Assembly: GCA_009733775.1 (NCBI GenBank)
Contig: WOGZ01000053.1
Location: 62,001 to 126,000, forward strand
Direction of reading: 5' to 3'
Length of the DNA: 64,000 nt
DNA from: Alectoria sarmentosa
Taxonomy: Eukaryota; Ascomycota; Lecanoromycetes; Lecanorales; Parmeliaceae
The number at the start of each line of letters is the position of its first letter. The first letter of the stretch is position 1. Below, piece by piece: positions 23,651-36,765 of the stretch. The notes beneath the pieces are model-generated. The model searched no databases. It was not told where the DNA came from and saw nothing but the letters and a program-made list of their open reading frames with translations. A program made the translations under genes and the position numbers.

Positions 23651-25496
23651 ACGTTTAAGTTTATAAATTTATTTATTTTTTAAAATTTGACGATTCGTTG
23701 AAAAATTACAAAGATATTAAATTTTATTATCGATTAAAAATTAATCTTTCTCATTTATATTCAATTATTAATTCATTTTATATAAAATATTCGTTATTAT
23801 TTTTTTATAAATATGAAATTTATATAATTCGAAATTATTTCTCTTAATTTACAACGCGATAAATTTAAATATTAAAACTTTTGAAAATGTAATAATAACG
23901 AAAACGATTTCGATAGAAAAGATTTATTACGTATTCGCAAAGATTAAATTTATAACGACGATAAAAAACTTTTTAATACGCGATTTCGAGATTTGAAAAA
24001 ATCGTTAAATCGAAAATGTTTTTGAAATTACGATAATAATATTAATAATAATCGTCGATAAAGAGAATTTTTTAAAGAATTAAAAAAAAAATTTGTTATT
24101 AATGTTATTATTACTATCGTTCGAAATTATTATTATAAATTTAATTTTCATTATCGCATCGATCTTAATATGTGATATTGAAAATTAATTAATAATAAAT
24201 AATTTTTCATTTGAAAGTTGCGTTTTAAAATGATGATTAATTTTTTTAATGTTATAATATCGTAAACTCGATCGTTTCGAATAAGCATTCGATAAAAATT
24301 TATTTTATAATTTATTAAACGATACTCTTTATAACGATCATCGAATTTTATTTAAATCATATCGAAGATTCAACGTTTTTTACAAAGGTCTTTTTTATTT
24401 TATGCGTTTTAAATGAAAGAAATTAAATTTGCGATTAAATTCGTTTTTATATAAAATCTTATTTATATTTAATATAAATAAATAATTGCGAAAATAAATA
24501 ACGATTATAATGAATTTTGAAATTATAAATTTTAAAAAAATCGTTATTTATTAATAAAGCGTAAGCTTTAATTATTAAATTTTAATTTAAACGTTTCGAA
24601 ATTTCATTTATTTAAAAAATTTCAAAAATAAATTTTTTTCATTTCATTTTATAATCGTATTTAAAATTATTAAAAATTTAATTTTTAATTATAATGTTCT
24701 CGTCGTTGTAAATACGTTTAATAATAAAATTATTATATTTTATATTAACTTTAAATAATTTAAAGATATTAAAAACTTTATTTTTATAAATATCGAAATG
24801 AATATAAAATCTGTTATTGACGTTTTTTATAAATTTAAACATTATTTAATAACTCGCACGAATGTCGACGTTTAATATAAGATCAAAAATGTCGAAATAA
24901 AATAATTCGTTAATATATTTATCGAAAATTAAATTTTTTTTATAAAAAAAAAGATTTAATTTTATATAAAATATATAAACGTTTTCAAACGTTAAAAATT
25001 TAAATAAATTTATTTTAATAAATATATTCTCGAGATGAGCGATATTTTATTTTTTAAAATCTTTTATATAAATATTTTATAAATCGAAAATCTCGATATT
25101 AATAATCGTTAAAATAAAAATAAAATAATTTTCGTTATCGAATATATAAAAATCATCGCGTTCAACGATTTACATTTTATAACGCTCGATTTTAATTTCG
25201 TTAAATGAAAATTTTATAAAATAATTATTTTTAAATAAGGTTTTCATAAAAATGAGATTAAGATTATTATTAATTACGTATAAAACATTTTTGAGATTTA
25301 ATGTCACGATTTAATCGTTAATTTTGTTAATTTCGATGCGATTAATGTTTATAATTACGATTAATAATATTTTATTATATTTTTTTATCGATATAAAACG
25401 TTTTAAACGATTAATAATTAAAGAATTTATTTCGATTGTAAATAATATGTTTAATAATATAAAAATTAAGACAATTTAAGTTTAAAATATTTAAAT
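23651..25496 (-). pseudogene. CoB protease-integrase region (by position)
   Basis: It lies between the Asn-rich linker and RT, as in CoA. I could not read the catalytic residues. The call rests on collinearity with CoA. Confidence 0.4.
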
Positions 25497-25625
25497 TTAT
25501 TTTCGCGTAGTTATTATAAGTTTTTGATATATTAAAATTTTGATTTTAAATTTAAATTTAAAATCGTTAAATTTAAGCTTTTTGATGTTTTTGTTATTAT
25601 TATTATTTTTTCGTTTATCTCTTCG

Positions 25626-25660
<35 letters not shown>

Positions 25661-25748
25661 AAAAATTATTAATCGACGAGTTAATTTTATTATCATCGAT
25701 TTTATAATCGTCGAATTTATAATAATTTATATCGCATGTTTTATACAA
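25497..25748 (-). pseudogene. CoB gag C-terminal, poly-Asn linker
   Basis: An 83-codon frame contains ten consecutive Asn encoded by a TTA/ATT triplet run on the plus strand (about 25628-25660), then a basic KRRDKRK stretch. Its place matches the Asn/Asp linker that follows the CCHC box of CoA. A degraded Cys/His box may lie just upstream, but I cannot fit the spacing. Confidence 0.6.
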
Positions 25749-26710
25749 TTTAATGATTTTAATAATATCGATATAATAATTTTATCAATATTCGTTTTAA
25801 TTTATAATTCGAATAAAAATTGAGAAAAAATAAACAATATAAATATATATAATTTAAACGTTTTTAAAATAATAAATGTTTTATAATCGTTATATAATTT
25901 CGTTTAAAATATGCTTATATAATTTATTTTTATTAAATAAAATATAATTTTAAAAATATTATTCGATATAATCGTTATAAAAAGATTTTAAATTAAAATA
26001 AAATTATTAAATAAACAATTTTTCGTTTAATTTAAATTAATTTTTTTTTATAATATTATTAACGATTTTCGAGATTTAATAATATATTCGCTAAGATTAT
26101 TATTATATTAATTTAATATTAAATCGTTAAAACGTTAAAACGCGTAAATTAAGTATTTAAAACCTTAAAAAAAGTAGTTTTCTTTTAATTTAATTCACGC
26201 GATATAAGCGTTAATTATATGTTTTATATTAATATAATTATTATTAATTATATAAAAACGCAAAACGATATAAATTAAATTATGCGTTAATTTAAATATT
26301 TTAAATTTAACGTTATTATTATTATTGTTATCGTTATTATCATTTATTAATAAAATTTAAAATCGATGTTTATTTTTCGATTTAATTCATTTTTATAAAT
26401 TAAATTTTTTAAAAACGTTTTTTACGATTTGTTTTCGAATTATATAATTTATTAACTCGATTAATTTAATTATTTCTTTTAAGACATTAATGAATTTTAA
26501 CGTTATAAATTCGAATATAATAATAACAATAAATGTAATAATAAAAAACTTAATATAAAAAAAACGAAATTAATAACAATTTTAAAATTTAAATATTTTT
26601 TAAATAAAGTAAAATAAACGAAACGAATAAACGTATTTTAAATTTTATATTTATTCAATTTAAATAATTTGTATAAATTATATATATGTTCGCGATTATA
26701 AGAAATAATT
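25749..26710 (-). pseudogene. CoB gag, downstream part
   Basis: The gag region is cut by GyA-2 at 26711 and continues at 44635-45435. No domain is readable. The two parts sum to about 1.8 kb, close to the 2.1 kb of CoA. Confidence 0.45.
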
Positions 26711-26874
26711 TGCTACGTTTCTAGAAAAAAAACGTTTTTATAACAAAATCAAGAAGAAAAACGAGTTATAAACGATAACGAATTATAAGTGTGATGATGA
26801 TTATTGAGAAAAGTTATCGAAAGAAAAATCTGTTCTGTAAATATCAATTTTAAACTTTTTGTCTTTTTTTAACA
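26711..26874 (-). repeat. 3' LTR of GyA-2
   Basis: It is related to the GyA-1 LTR but lacks about 10 bp near the plus-strand right end, as does its partner at 44467-44629. Confidence 0.9.
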
Positions 26875-28010
26875 TTTGTTTCTTTTTAAAAAAAGAATCG
26901 CACGTTCTTATAAGTTTATTATTTATCGACGTCTTTTAAATTTGCGTTTTATATTAACATCTCAATTCTCGATTAAAAAGAAATTTTATGTTTATTTTTT
27001 CATTTTTTCATTGTTTGCGCGTTTTTTGATACAAACGATATGTTTTAAAATAAACGTTTAAAAAAGTTAACATAAATTCGATATTGACGAATATTGACCC
27101 TTTATTCGAATAACGTTTTTTATATATTTTTAATTTTAAAGAAAAGGAAAAGCGGAGTTTTCGACGATAAAACATTATTATTATTAATTATTACGAAATT
27201 AATTGAAAACGTATTGTCTGTCAAAAAAACAGAAAATTTTTCGAATTTCTTATTAATAACATATTTTTGAAATTTTTTTTCAATTAATTAGAAATTAAAT
27301 GTAAACGCGACTTTATTAAAAGAATTTATAAAAATTAATGTTATATTTGATGATGATAAGTTTATTATAACAACGGTTTCGAAAATAAATAATAAATTTA
27401 CGAAAGTTTCTACGATAGTAGTTTCGTAAACAACGATTGACTTTAATGAAAATGAATTTACGAAAGTTTCTACGATAACAATTTCGGAAACAATAATTAA
27501 CTTTAATAAAAATGAGATTACGATAATTTCGAAAATAACGATTGACCTTGATAAAGATAAGTTTATTTTTATGATAATAATTTCGAAAAAAAATGATATT
27601 GACAATTTTGATCGATCGATTAATTATAAATTAATGTATTTTTTATCTTATTTGTCTGAGAACGTTTTATCGCGAACGTTATCGTTATTAAATAATTTCT
27701 CGTTATTCGATTATCAATTATCGATTCAATCGTTCAAGTTTAACGTTAACGAGTTATTTTTCGAGTGAAAAAAGACACGAATTACGAGAAATGAGTATCT
27801 TTTTTTGAAAAATTCGTATACTTTATTCACGGGGTTCAACATTTTATTTATAACGATTATATATTTTTTCGAGAAAGCTTTAATGCTTATTAAAACGTTT
27901 TTCGCATTTTTGATTTTTGTGATTTTCGTGTTTAAATAATTATTTAAGATTTTTATTATTTTTAATAAACGTTATGCGATTAATAATCGTTTTTGCAATA
28001 AATTTATTAT
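26875..28010 (-). other. GyA-2 3' module, distal part
   Basis: It corresponds to 472-1400 of GyA-1 plus about 200 bp of added tandem repeat. Both strands carry open frames (minus 27288-27605, plus 27571-27768), and neither has a recognisable domain. It is interrupted by GyB at 28011. Confidence 0.6.
27395..27560 (-). repeat. 60-bp tandem repeat in the GyA-2 3' module
   Basis: Two full units (27395-27454, 27455-27514) and a shortened third contain TTACGAAAGTTTCTACGATA. GyA-1 has a single short counterpart near 955-985. On the minus strand the units encode a 20-residue repeat (SIVVYETTIVETFVN-like). Confidence 0.75.
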
Positions 28011-28180
28011 TGTCATAATAAGCATATAAACTTAATAAAATATTTATCTTATTAACGAGATTTGCTTATTAAGAAAATATCTCGATAAGATTCTTCATTT
28101 AACATTATAAATAATTAAATTTTTGTAAAAAGAATCAAGCTTTTTATATTTCATTATTATATTTTTATATTATTTTAATA
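28011..28180 (+). repeat. 5' LTR of GyB
   Basis: It starts TG and ends TA where the 3' copy ends CA. It is 170 bp long against 152 bp for the other copy, which has lost some bases. Confidence 0.88.
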
Positions 28181-28183
28181 ATA

Positions 28184-28196
28184 TAATAATAATATC
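28184..28196 (+). other. GyB primer-binding-site candidate
   Basis: TAATAATAATATC follows the 5' LTR and matches the core found in the other gypsy elements (for example TGATAGCAACATT in GyA-3) once RIP transitions are allowed. Confidence 0.5.
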
Positions 28197-28197
28197 T

Positions 28198-30180
28198 TTA
28201 TTGATATTAATTAATTATTAATAAAATTTAGAATTTTTTTTATTAATAATTTCTCGATAAGCTTTAAAAGTTAATAAATTTAATTTTTTCGTCGATTATC
28301 GTTTTAAATTCGATTGTTAAAAGCATAATTATTTTTGTTTTTCAATTCGAAAAATTTCTTTATAATAATCACGTTTATATAAATTTAATAAATGAAAATA
28401 TTCGTTTATTTATCGATTATATCGTTAAAATTAATTTTCGTTTATTATAAATTAATCGAAATCTTTTCAGCTCAATATAAGAAAAATGTTTTTAAATAAA
28501 ATCAAACTTAATTAAAACATTTTTTTAATTTATTAATTAGGTTTTCAACAAATTTATTTTTCGTATTATTTTGAAAATTTTCGAAATAAATATTGAGATA
28601 TTGCGAAGATTATAAGATTCTTTTTTCATCAAAACGTTTTTTTATATTTCGTTAATAAATACGTTATTCGAATCGAATTTAAATTCGTTTAATAATATAA
28701 AATAAATTATAAAAGCGATTTCGATAAAAGAAGAAATTTATAATAAATTAATCGATTTAAAATCTTTGATTATAATTGAATAAATAATTTTTTAAAAATT
28801 TCGTGATTTTATCACGCAGACAATTAATGTCGTCATTTAAAATTTTCGTGTTTCGATAAAAGTTTTCGAATTTTTCGAATCATAAAATCTTTTTAATATC
28901 GACGACGAAGCGAATAATAATGATAATGATAATAATAATAATAAATAAAATATAATTAATCTCGATTACTTCGATTTTCATTTCGATAAATTTTATAAAG
29001 AAAACGAGATCATTACGATCGATAAAAATGTTTATTATAAAAATTCGATCTTGTTTATAAAACGAATTCAAAATCTTATTATCATTAAGAAAGCGTTTAT
29101 CGTTCGAAATAATTTCAATATCGTTTTAAAAAGATTTATTTTTATTTGATATACGATCGAGTTTTTTAATTTTGAGCGAATAAGTTTACGTGTTAATAAA
29201 AATAATATCGAAAAATGATATTTAACAATCATCAAAAGATTTAAAAAATTTAAAAAATTTATTAAAATGATATTTCATAATCTCATTATTAAGAAATATA
29301 TGATTTACGACGTTAAAACTCGTCGAGAATCGATTGTTTACGTTTAAATTATATTTCGATATATCAAATTAACAAATATCGATAACGTCGAAAATTAATT
29401 GATATTTGTTTATTAAAACATTGTTGTCGAATTGCGTGCGTTCGTCGATCTCTTTTCCTCGATCTCGATAATTAATTTTTTCATTCAAACTTTGAAATTG
29501 AAAAAAGATATATGATTCGAAATAAATTATCGTCAAATTTTTTAATCGCGATTCAATTTTGATCGTTAAAATCAAAATTAACAAGTTGATGAATATAGAA
29601 ATTCTTTTTTTAATTAACAATTTCGATTATATCAATTTTATTAAAATTAATAAGCTTTTAATTAATAAGATTTTGATTATTAAACATTTTCTTATCGTTT
29701 TTATAATTTAAATGTTTATTTTAATTAACAACAATCAAATTACGTTTAACAATTAAAAATTTCACATTAAGAATTATCGGTTTTTCGTCAATTTTTACAA
29801 ATTATTATTTCGTCAAACGCGTTCGTTTCGACGTCGTTAAATCGTTTACAATAAAAATTTTAGGATTATCGAGGATTTTAAAGAAAAAACGATAAAAAAC
29901 GATAAAAATCGTTAATTTTGATAACAATCAAATTTTTGATTAAAAGTTTCAATTTATTAAATATCGATAATTAATGAATTTCAATCTGCGAAACAAGATT
30001 TTAATGAAAATGTTTTTATTTATCATTTCGAGATTTAAAAAGATTCGAATTATGAATTTTAATATAAAAAATAAAACGAACATAATAATGACGTTTATTT
30101 CGACGACGATTAATATTCGTTAAGCGATTATGATTAATTCGCAAGTTTTATTAATATCGAAACTTTTTATCGCAATTGTA
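28198..30180 (+). pseudogene. GyB gag region (by position)
   Basis: It lies between the primer site and the finger-protease region. No capsid motif is readable. Minus-strand frames at 28880-29071 and 29369-29620 are unsupported shadows. Confidence 0.4.
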
Positions 30181-30184
30181 ACGA

Positions 30185-30870
30185 AACCTTTTTTTTTGAA
30201 TCTCGATTATATAAACATTTTTGAGAAGGATATTTAGCGAAGAAAAAAAATCTTATCAAAAAAAGATTTCAAAAAATTATTTTTAATCATTTTCGATTTT
30301 TTTTCTAAAAATTGTTTACAAATTTTTTCGAGCAAAAATCTCATTTTTTAATTATCGATATATTTAAAATCGTGAAATTTATTATCTTTATTATCGAATA
30401 AAACATCGATTTTAATTTCAAAAATTAAAATTACGTTATAATAAAGATTAAATTTATCAAGATTGAAAAAGAAGACGATGTTTATTTAAATATAAAATAT
30501 GAAATTATTTTTATTAATCGTTTATGATTAATGAAACTTTTATTTTAAATAATTATTTTTAAAATGTTATTATCGTTTAAGGTTCGCGAAGTCGATTTTT
30601 TTCAATATAAGATTTTTGAATATATAATTATTTTATGTTATTTTTCGAAAATCGATGAGTAAAGAAATGACGTTTTTATTTATATTCGAAAAGAAATTTA
30701 TATCGTTAATAATTTACGTGTTAAAATGTTTATTAAAAACGATTTTATTGATTTTAAAAAAATTATTATTGATGTGATTAAGAAAAAGATATATATTAAT
30801 AATTATAAAACTTTTATTATAATCATCGCACGTTAACGTGATTAATTTATTAAAAAAAAAGTTTATACTT
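30185..30870 (+). pseudogene. GyB finger remnant and retropepsin
   Basis: In one plus-strand frame a degraded LHxHLR-type finger end (LYKHF) is followed, about 90 residues later, by LNIKYE in place of the protease LDTG region, then KVREVDF, YIRKEIYIVNNLR and a terminal YINN. Order and spacing match GyC (48593-49375). Retropepsin cuts the polyprotein. The active Asp is now Asn. Confidence 0.65.
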
Positions 30871-31479
30871 TATCGATGATGAAAATCTCATCACATAATA
30901 AGAAAATCGTGTTAATTTCGACGTCGTCGCTTTTTTTGTTGAACGATCGCGATTATATTTTCGAATTTATGAAATAAAGTAACGTAATATTTTTCTCACA
31001 TATGATAAATAATCGTGTTATTGTCATTTTTATTAAAAATGATTTTGATTATTAAATCGAGATTTTTCGAAGATCAAGATTTGACGTTATCACAAAATTT
31101 AATTATGAGAATTGTTTTCAAATTAATCTTAATCACGAATACGCGTTTATCAAGTTTTTGAAAAAATTAAAATGATTTAAAAAAGTTTTCATTGTCGTTA
31201 TTATGATAATTACGTTATTTCTCGAATAAGATTTCGATCGTTTTATCGATAACATAAAACGTTAAGAATTTACGAGTGATAATTAATTTCTCGATTTATT
31301 ATGAGAGAAAAAGTTATCGAGCGAAGTTATTATTTATAAAAATAACGTTATTAAAAAAGCACTTTCGAGACTCATAAAAGAATTTTTTATTTTTTGAATT
31401 AATAACGATTTTATGCAAATGTCAAAAAAAGAATAAATGAAACTTTTTTTCAAGTTTGATTAAAAAAATCGAATTAATG

Positions 31480-32340
31480 ATAAAAGCGTTAAGGTTTATT
31501 CGCTGAAATTTCGAGATAAAAAAATCATTGATAAAATTTTTAATGAACTTTATAAGTAAGGTCGTTTAATTTGAATAAAATAATTAACGTTTTTTAATTA
31601 TTTTGTTTTTATAATTTGAAAAAACGTTTTCGACGATCGAAAAGGTTGTTCGATTATTAATATTTGAGATTTTAATAATTTGTTAATACGCGATGCGTAT
31701 TTAATGTCGTTACAATTCGATATTATTATTAAGCTTCGAAGTTATATTTATATTTCGATTTTTAATATTTTATCATTTTTTTATTAATGATAAATACATT
31801 TTAATTATTATTATTTTTAAATTATAATTAATTATCGAGGTTAAAAAACGTTTTTGATGTTAATTATAAATAATATAAATTTCATATCTTATATATAAAA
31901 ATAAATTAATAATATTTTTTGTGAAATTAAGAATTTTGCTTATATTTATATTAATAATATTATTTGTGAATTAAATTCTTTCGAGAAATATATAATACAT
32001 TTTCGATAGTTTTTCGCGTTATTGATAAAATATAATATATTCATTAATATTAAAAAGATATTTTTCGATTATTTAAACGTGAATTTTTTCGAATAAAAAG
32101 TTAATTTTTTAAGTTTTATAACGTTTAAAAAAAAGTTCAAAATTATTAATTAATTTCGTTATTTTAAGATTTTGGACGATTTAAAACATTATTTAAATTT
32201 AATTAAATATTTACGATAATATATACATTTTTATATATAACTTATTAAATTTTTTTAAAACTTGAAAATTTTACTTTTTAAGAAAACATTTATGAAAAAT
32301 AATTCTCGTAAAGTTTATATTTTGAAAATAAAGTTATTAA
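31480..32340 (+). pseudogene. GyB reverse transcriptase
   Basis: The plus strand reads KVYSLKFRDKKIIDKIFNEL, then GRLI, a VIWKNVFDDRKG-type block, INIRDFNNL and a SFFYQ-type box. This is the series found at the start of RT in one group of fungal gypsy elements. The YxDD box is too damaged to read with confidence. In-frame TAA/TGA codons replace Gln and Trp. Confidence 0.8.
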
Positions 32341-33122
32341 TAATTTCGATCGCGAAAGAAATTTTCTTCGACGAACTTTAAAAGGCGCTTTTCAAATTTT
32401 ATATCTTAATATATTTCGATTATATTAAGATTTTTTGAATAAATCTCAATTTCTTTAAGAAATTTATTTTAACGTTATTTTTTTTTATGTTAAAGACGAA
32501 ATATTTATCGATAAATGATTTTTGAAAATAATTATATAATCGATTATATTTTTATCAAGATTTTTAATTGTTGCAAAATAAAATTATTGATTTACGAAAT
32601 TGAAAATCGTCGATTTCGTTTAAATTATTAAAAAGATTAAACATTTAATAAAGTCGTCGTAACATATTATCGTTATTCAAATTAATTATTTAACGATTCT
32701 TAATATTATAAAGCAATTTTCAATTATATCGACTTTTTTTATTATGCGCATAAATATACGTTTTATATATATTTTATAGTTTTTAAGACAGTTTAAATTT
32801 AATGTTAAATATAAATTCGAAAAAGAATATATAATATCGAATGTTTTGTCTCGCTTAATAAGCATAAATTATAATAAAAAATGTTTTAATTCAGGATATT
32901 TAGAGTTGAATGCGTTTTATGAATTTTTTTATTTCTTGATAGTAATGTCTTTCGAATTTCATAAACTTTTTATTGAAGATTATATTATCGATCGATGATA
33001 TGTTTAACTTTTATAACAAATCGATGATAACGAAAAATTCGACGAGAACGTCGTGATGTTTTCTTTTATCTAAGAAAAGTTTGCAATTACTCATGATTCT
33101 TATTTCGAATCTCGTTCGAAAA
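32341..33122 (+). pseudogene. GyB RNase H region (by position)
   Basis: It lies between RT and a tandem repeat. No catalytic residues are readable. Confidence 0.4.
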
Positions 33123-33320
33123 TTGTTAAAATTCTTCGACAAAAAGAAATTTCTTCTCGTTCAAAAGTTGTTGAAATTTTTCGGTAAAAAGAAACTTTTT
33201 CTCGTTCGAAAGTTGTTGAAATTCTTCGATAAAAAAAAACTTCTTCTCGTTCGAAAGCTGCTGAAATTCTTCGGCAAAAAGAAATTTCTTTTCGTTCGAA
33301 AGTTGTTGAAATTCTTTAAG
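33123..33320 (+). repeat. 45-bp tandem repeat inside GyB pol
   Basis: Four full units (from 33123, 33168, 33213 and 33258) and a partial fifth share TTGTTGAAATTCTTCG and AAAAAGAAA blocks. Forty-five bases make 15 codons, so every frame repeats: LLKFFDKKKFLLVQK on plus and FQQLSNEKKFLF on minus. It lies between the RNase H and integrase regions. It keeps more C and G than its surroundings. Confidence 0.85.
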
Positions 33321-33399
33321 AATCATCAGAAGATTTTTCGAAAAAACTTTCAAAAGATTTTTCGAAAAACGGCGATTTGATTTATCACATAAATAAAGT

Positions 33400-34540
33400 T
33401 ATTAAACATTAATGATTATACATTTTAATAAAGCTTGTCAAAGAAATTTTGCAATTAATATATGAAAATGATTATTCGAGATTTCAACGTTATTATAAGA
33501 TTATCGTTGAATCGTAATATATTCGAGACTTTATCAATTAATTTCGAGAATATATTCGATATTATCTCGACTATTAAATGCTTCAAATAAAACGTTATTA
33601 ATCGTACGATTTTTTGAATTTAATCGAGACGTTATTAATATCTTTTTATATATTTACGCTTAATTTTATTCTCACTTTATTGAATTCGAAAAAAGATTAA
33701 AATATTATTTTATTAATTATCGATAAATTTTTTAAGCGAATAATTGATATATTTAATAAAGTTATTTAATTAACAACGCAATAAATTCACGCACTTTTTA
33801 ATAAATTAAAAATAATCGATTAAGATATTTTTAAAACTATTATTTCGAATAAAAATCGAAAATTCATATTAAAGCTTTAAAACATTTTTTTTAACGTTTC
33901 GACATCGCTTTATTTTATTTTATAATTTATTATTTTTAAACAAATGATAATAATGAGCGAACGAATTAAATTATGAAAATTGTTATATAATTTTATATTT
34001 ACACGATACTCGACAAGTTTTTTTTATAATTAAAGATTTTTTTACGACTTTAAACATTACTCAATAATTCGTTATTCTCAACGATTAAAAAAAATTTCAA
34101 CGAATTAATTTATAATTTCACATTTAATATGATTTTTGATTTATTAATATCGTCGTCGTCGAAGACGCTCGAATTTTTAATCGCTCGTTAATTTGCAAAA
34201 AACGTTATTTTATTCGTTAATGTTAACGTCAAATATTATTATAATAGATATTATTAATCAATATTTTTTAAAATCGATAATTTCGCGTATTTATAATTAT
34301 ATAAAGATTATAATATTTTTATTAATCTCGATATTATTAAAAAATTATTTTAATAATATATCGATTTTTTTAAAATCTTGAAACACGTTAAAAGATTTAT
34401 TTATTATTTAAAAGTTTTTGAAAATTAAAAAATTTATTCGATATTTAACATAGTTTAATTGAAATTTTCATTATTATTAAATGTTGATTCGTTCGATCGT
34501 TCACGATTTAATTATTCATTTTTTGTTTTCGTCGAGAGTG
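33400..34540 (+). pseudogene. GyB integrase region (by position)
   Basis: It lies between the repeat and the chromodomain, where gypsy elements encode integrase. I did not identify the catalytic residues here, unlike in GyC. Confidence 0.5.
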
Positions 34541-34554
34541 ATATCGATACGATG

Positions 34555-34712
34555 AAATCTTACGAAGTAAAGTGATTTTTTAACAAAAGAATTATGCGAA
34601 AGAAACGTGGCGTAATCATCGAATATCTCATTAAATGAAAAGAATATAAATCGATATATGATAAATGATATAACGTTAAAGATCTTGAAAATTCAATAGA
34701 TCTCGTTAAAAA
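34555..34712 (+). pseudogene. GyB chromodomain
   Basis: The plus strand reads SYEVK, a stop where K or W is expected, FFNKRIMRKKRG, VIIEYLIK, a stop at the W of WK, then YNVKDLENSIDLVKKY. This is a well-preserved chromodomain with Trp codons turned into stops. The minus-strand frame at 34560-34751 is its shadow. Confidence 0.85.
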
Positions 34713-35175
34713 ATATAAAAAAACAACTCGCATCTCGTCGACGAAGTTCACGTCGTCAATCTCGAAGCATATCTTAAAAATGATTCGAAAAAATTTACGT
34801 GAGAAATCGAATTTTCCACGAAATCGATTTTCTTTAAAAGTTCAGACTTTTATAAAAATTTAGATTTTAAAAAAAACTTTAATAAGTACTTCGGCGAATA
34901 TTACGAAAATCGTTAAAATTATAACGTCATCAAATTTTTAACTTTTAAAAGGACGTCAAATCACAATAATAATTTTTGTTTCGATTTCTATTTCGAAGAG
35001 ATATTAGATCACGACTTCGATTTCTTTTCAAAATGTTTTAAACATCGTCGACATTATAACGTCGTCGATTTCTTAAAAGATGATTTTGCGAAAAAGCGCA
35101 AGGATTGTCGATAAAAATTAATTTAATATATTTTTATAACGAGATCGCTTTATTTTCTTTTTGTTTATGAAATAT
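34713..35175 (+). other. GyB tail of pol and 3' untranslated region
   Basis: The chromodomain frame continues for some 40 codons of basic, unrecognised sequence. Before the LTR a CTTTATTTTCTTTTTGTTTA stretch resembles the pre-LTR stretch of GyC. Confidence 0.5.
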
Positions 35176-35327
35176 TATTACGATAAACATATAAGCTTGA
35201 TAAAATATTTGTTTATTAAAGAAGTATTTCGATAAAATTCTTAATTTAGCATTATAAATAATTAGATTTTTATAAAAAAAATCAAGCTTCTTATATCTCA
35301 CTACTATATTTTTATATTGTTTTAACA
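35176..35327 (+). repeat. 3' LTR of GyB
   Basis: It starts TA (RIP-changed TG) and ends CA at 35326-35327, followed by the ATTAT target copy. Confidence 0.88.
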
Positions 35328-35689
35328 ATTATCGAATATACACTTTTCATCGCATTTGTTAAACGAAGAAATTTCATTTTTACTTTTTTTAACTTTTGAC
35401 GAAACTTTGTATTGTTTTAACGCAACTTTATATTCTTCTTTTCTTATTTTGTTTCTTTTTTCGATAGAAATTCTTTATTTTTTTTCGATTCGTATTTATC
35501 TATTAATATCTCGAACTTTTTTTATAATGTTTTCATCGTCGAATAATTATCGCTATTATTAAAGAATTTCATTTCTTCATTTTCGTTTTTCAAAACAATA
35601 ATGTTCTTCAATTTATTAATTTTGAAATCTTTATAACTCTTTAACGCATTAATTAATTTCTTTTTTCTTCATTTAAGCGACGACTTTAT

Positions 35690-35975
35690 TTAAATAAATG
35701 TATTCGATATTTAAATAAAAAGATTTAATATTTACGCATTAATTAATTTTCTCTTTTTTCATTTAAACGACGATTTTATTTAAACAAATGTGTTCGATAT
35801 TTAAATAAAAGAATTTGATATTTAAATAAACGAATTCGATGTTTAAATAAACGAATTCAATGTTTAAACAATTAAAATAAATGAATTTAATATTTTAATA
35901 AATTAATTCAATGTTTAAATAAACGAATTCAATAATTAAATAAATAAATTCGATATTTAAATAAACGAATATATA
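35690..35975 (-). repeat. 21-bp tandem repeat in the GyA-2 3' module
   Basis: Units resemble GAATTCGATATTTAAATAAAC, as in GyA-1 1728-1950, but the number and arrangement differ. A longer duplicated piece with TTTAAACGACGATTTTATTT is also present. Confidence 0.75.
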
Positions 35976-36765
35976 ATAAACGATTTTTTATAATAATAAT
36001 CATTATGTTATTTATAATAAAATTTTTTTTTTGCGAAATCTTCTTTATTATTAACCTTTTTTATATTAATAACGATTTTTTTGAAATTATCGAATGCTGC
36101 TTCTTTTGTGTCGAATAATTAATATTTGTTATAAATAATTCTATAAATTCATTGATTGCGAATTAAGAAAAATGCCTTTACGACTCTTTTTTTATTCACA
36201 TAATTTGATTTGAAATATTTCTTAATAAATATAACGAATCATCTTTTAATTCTCTTTTTCGTCGAAAAATCTACTTTTAATATAATTATAATTTATATAT
36301 TTAAAAGATTTATCTTGAATGAGAATAAAAAAAAATTATCGTTTTTATTTAATATATAAAAGAGAGATTCTTTATCGTAATAATATTCGCGTATTTATAA
36401 ATTTTTAATTTTTCAACGTTTAATCTCGCGTTTAATTATATTTATAACAAAAAATTTCGTTATTTCGAATGTTAAATTGAAAACAAAATTTAAAAAAACG
36501 ATCTTTAAAAAATCTTTATTAATAACAAAAATGATTAAAATGATAACGTCATCGAAGCGTGATTTTCTTAATAATATCGTATTAAAATAATAATGTTTAT
36601 TTTTCGAAATTTTTTCTCTTAAATTAATTACGAAAGAATTATTAATATTTACGATAATAAAAAATATTAATAATTGTTTAATATAAATATTATCGCATTA
36701 TTTGAATATATTTAATTATTTAATGTGAATATTATCGCATAATTCGAATATATTTAATATATGTA

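Larger units (their letters stand above)
28011..35327 (+). mobile_element. GyB: Ty3/gypsy chromovirus nested in GyA-2
   Basis: LTRs at 28011-28180 and 35176-35327 are flanked by identical target copies ATTAT (28006-28010, 35328-35332). The empty site is seen in GyA-1 near 1391-1402. The 7.3-kb element lies on the plus strand: finger and retropepsin at 30.2-30.9 kb, RT at 31.5-32.3 kb, chromodomain at 34.55-34.71 kb. It lies opposite to its host and is the last arrival in this nest. Confidence 0.92.

Noticed and set aside
25628..25660. Trinucleotide run as a CRISPR-like or satellite array
   Set aside because: It is a simple triplet microsatellite that encodes the poly-Asn linker of CoB. There are no spacers.
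34560..34751. 63-codon minus-strand frame in GyB
   Set aside because: It is antisense to the GyB chromodomain, which has clear motifs on plus.
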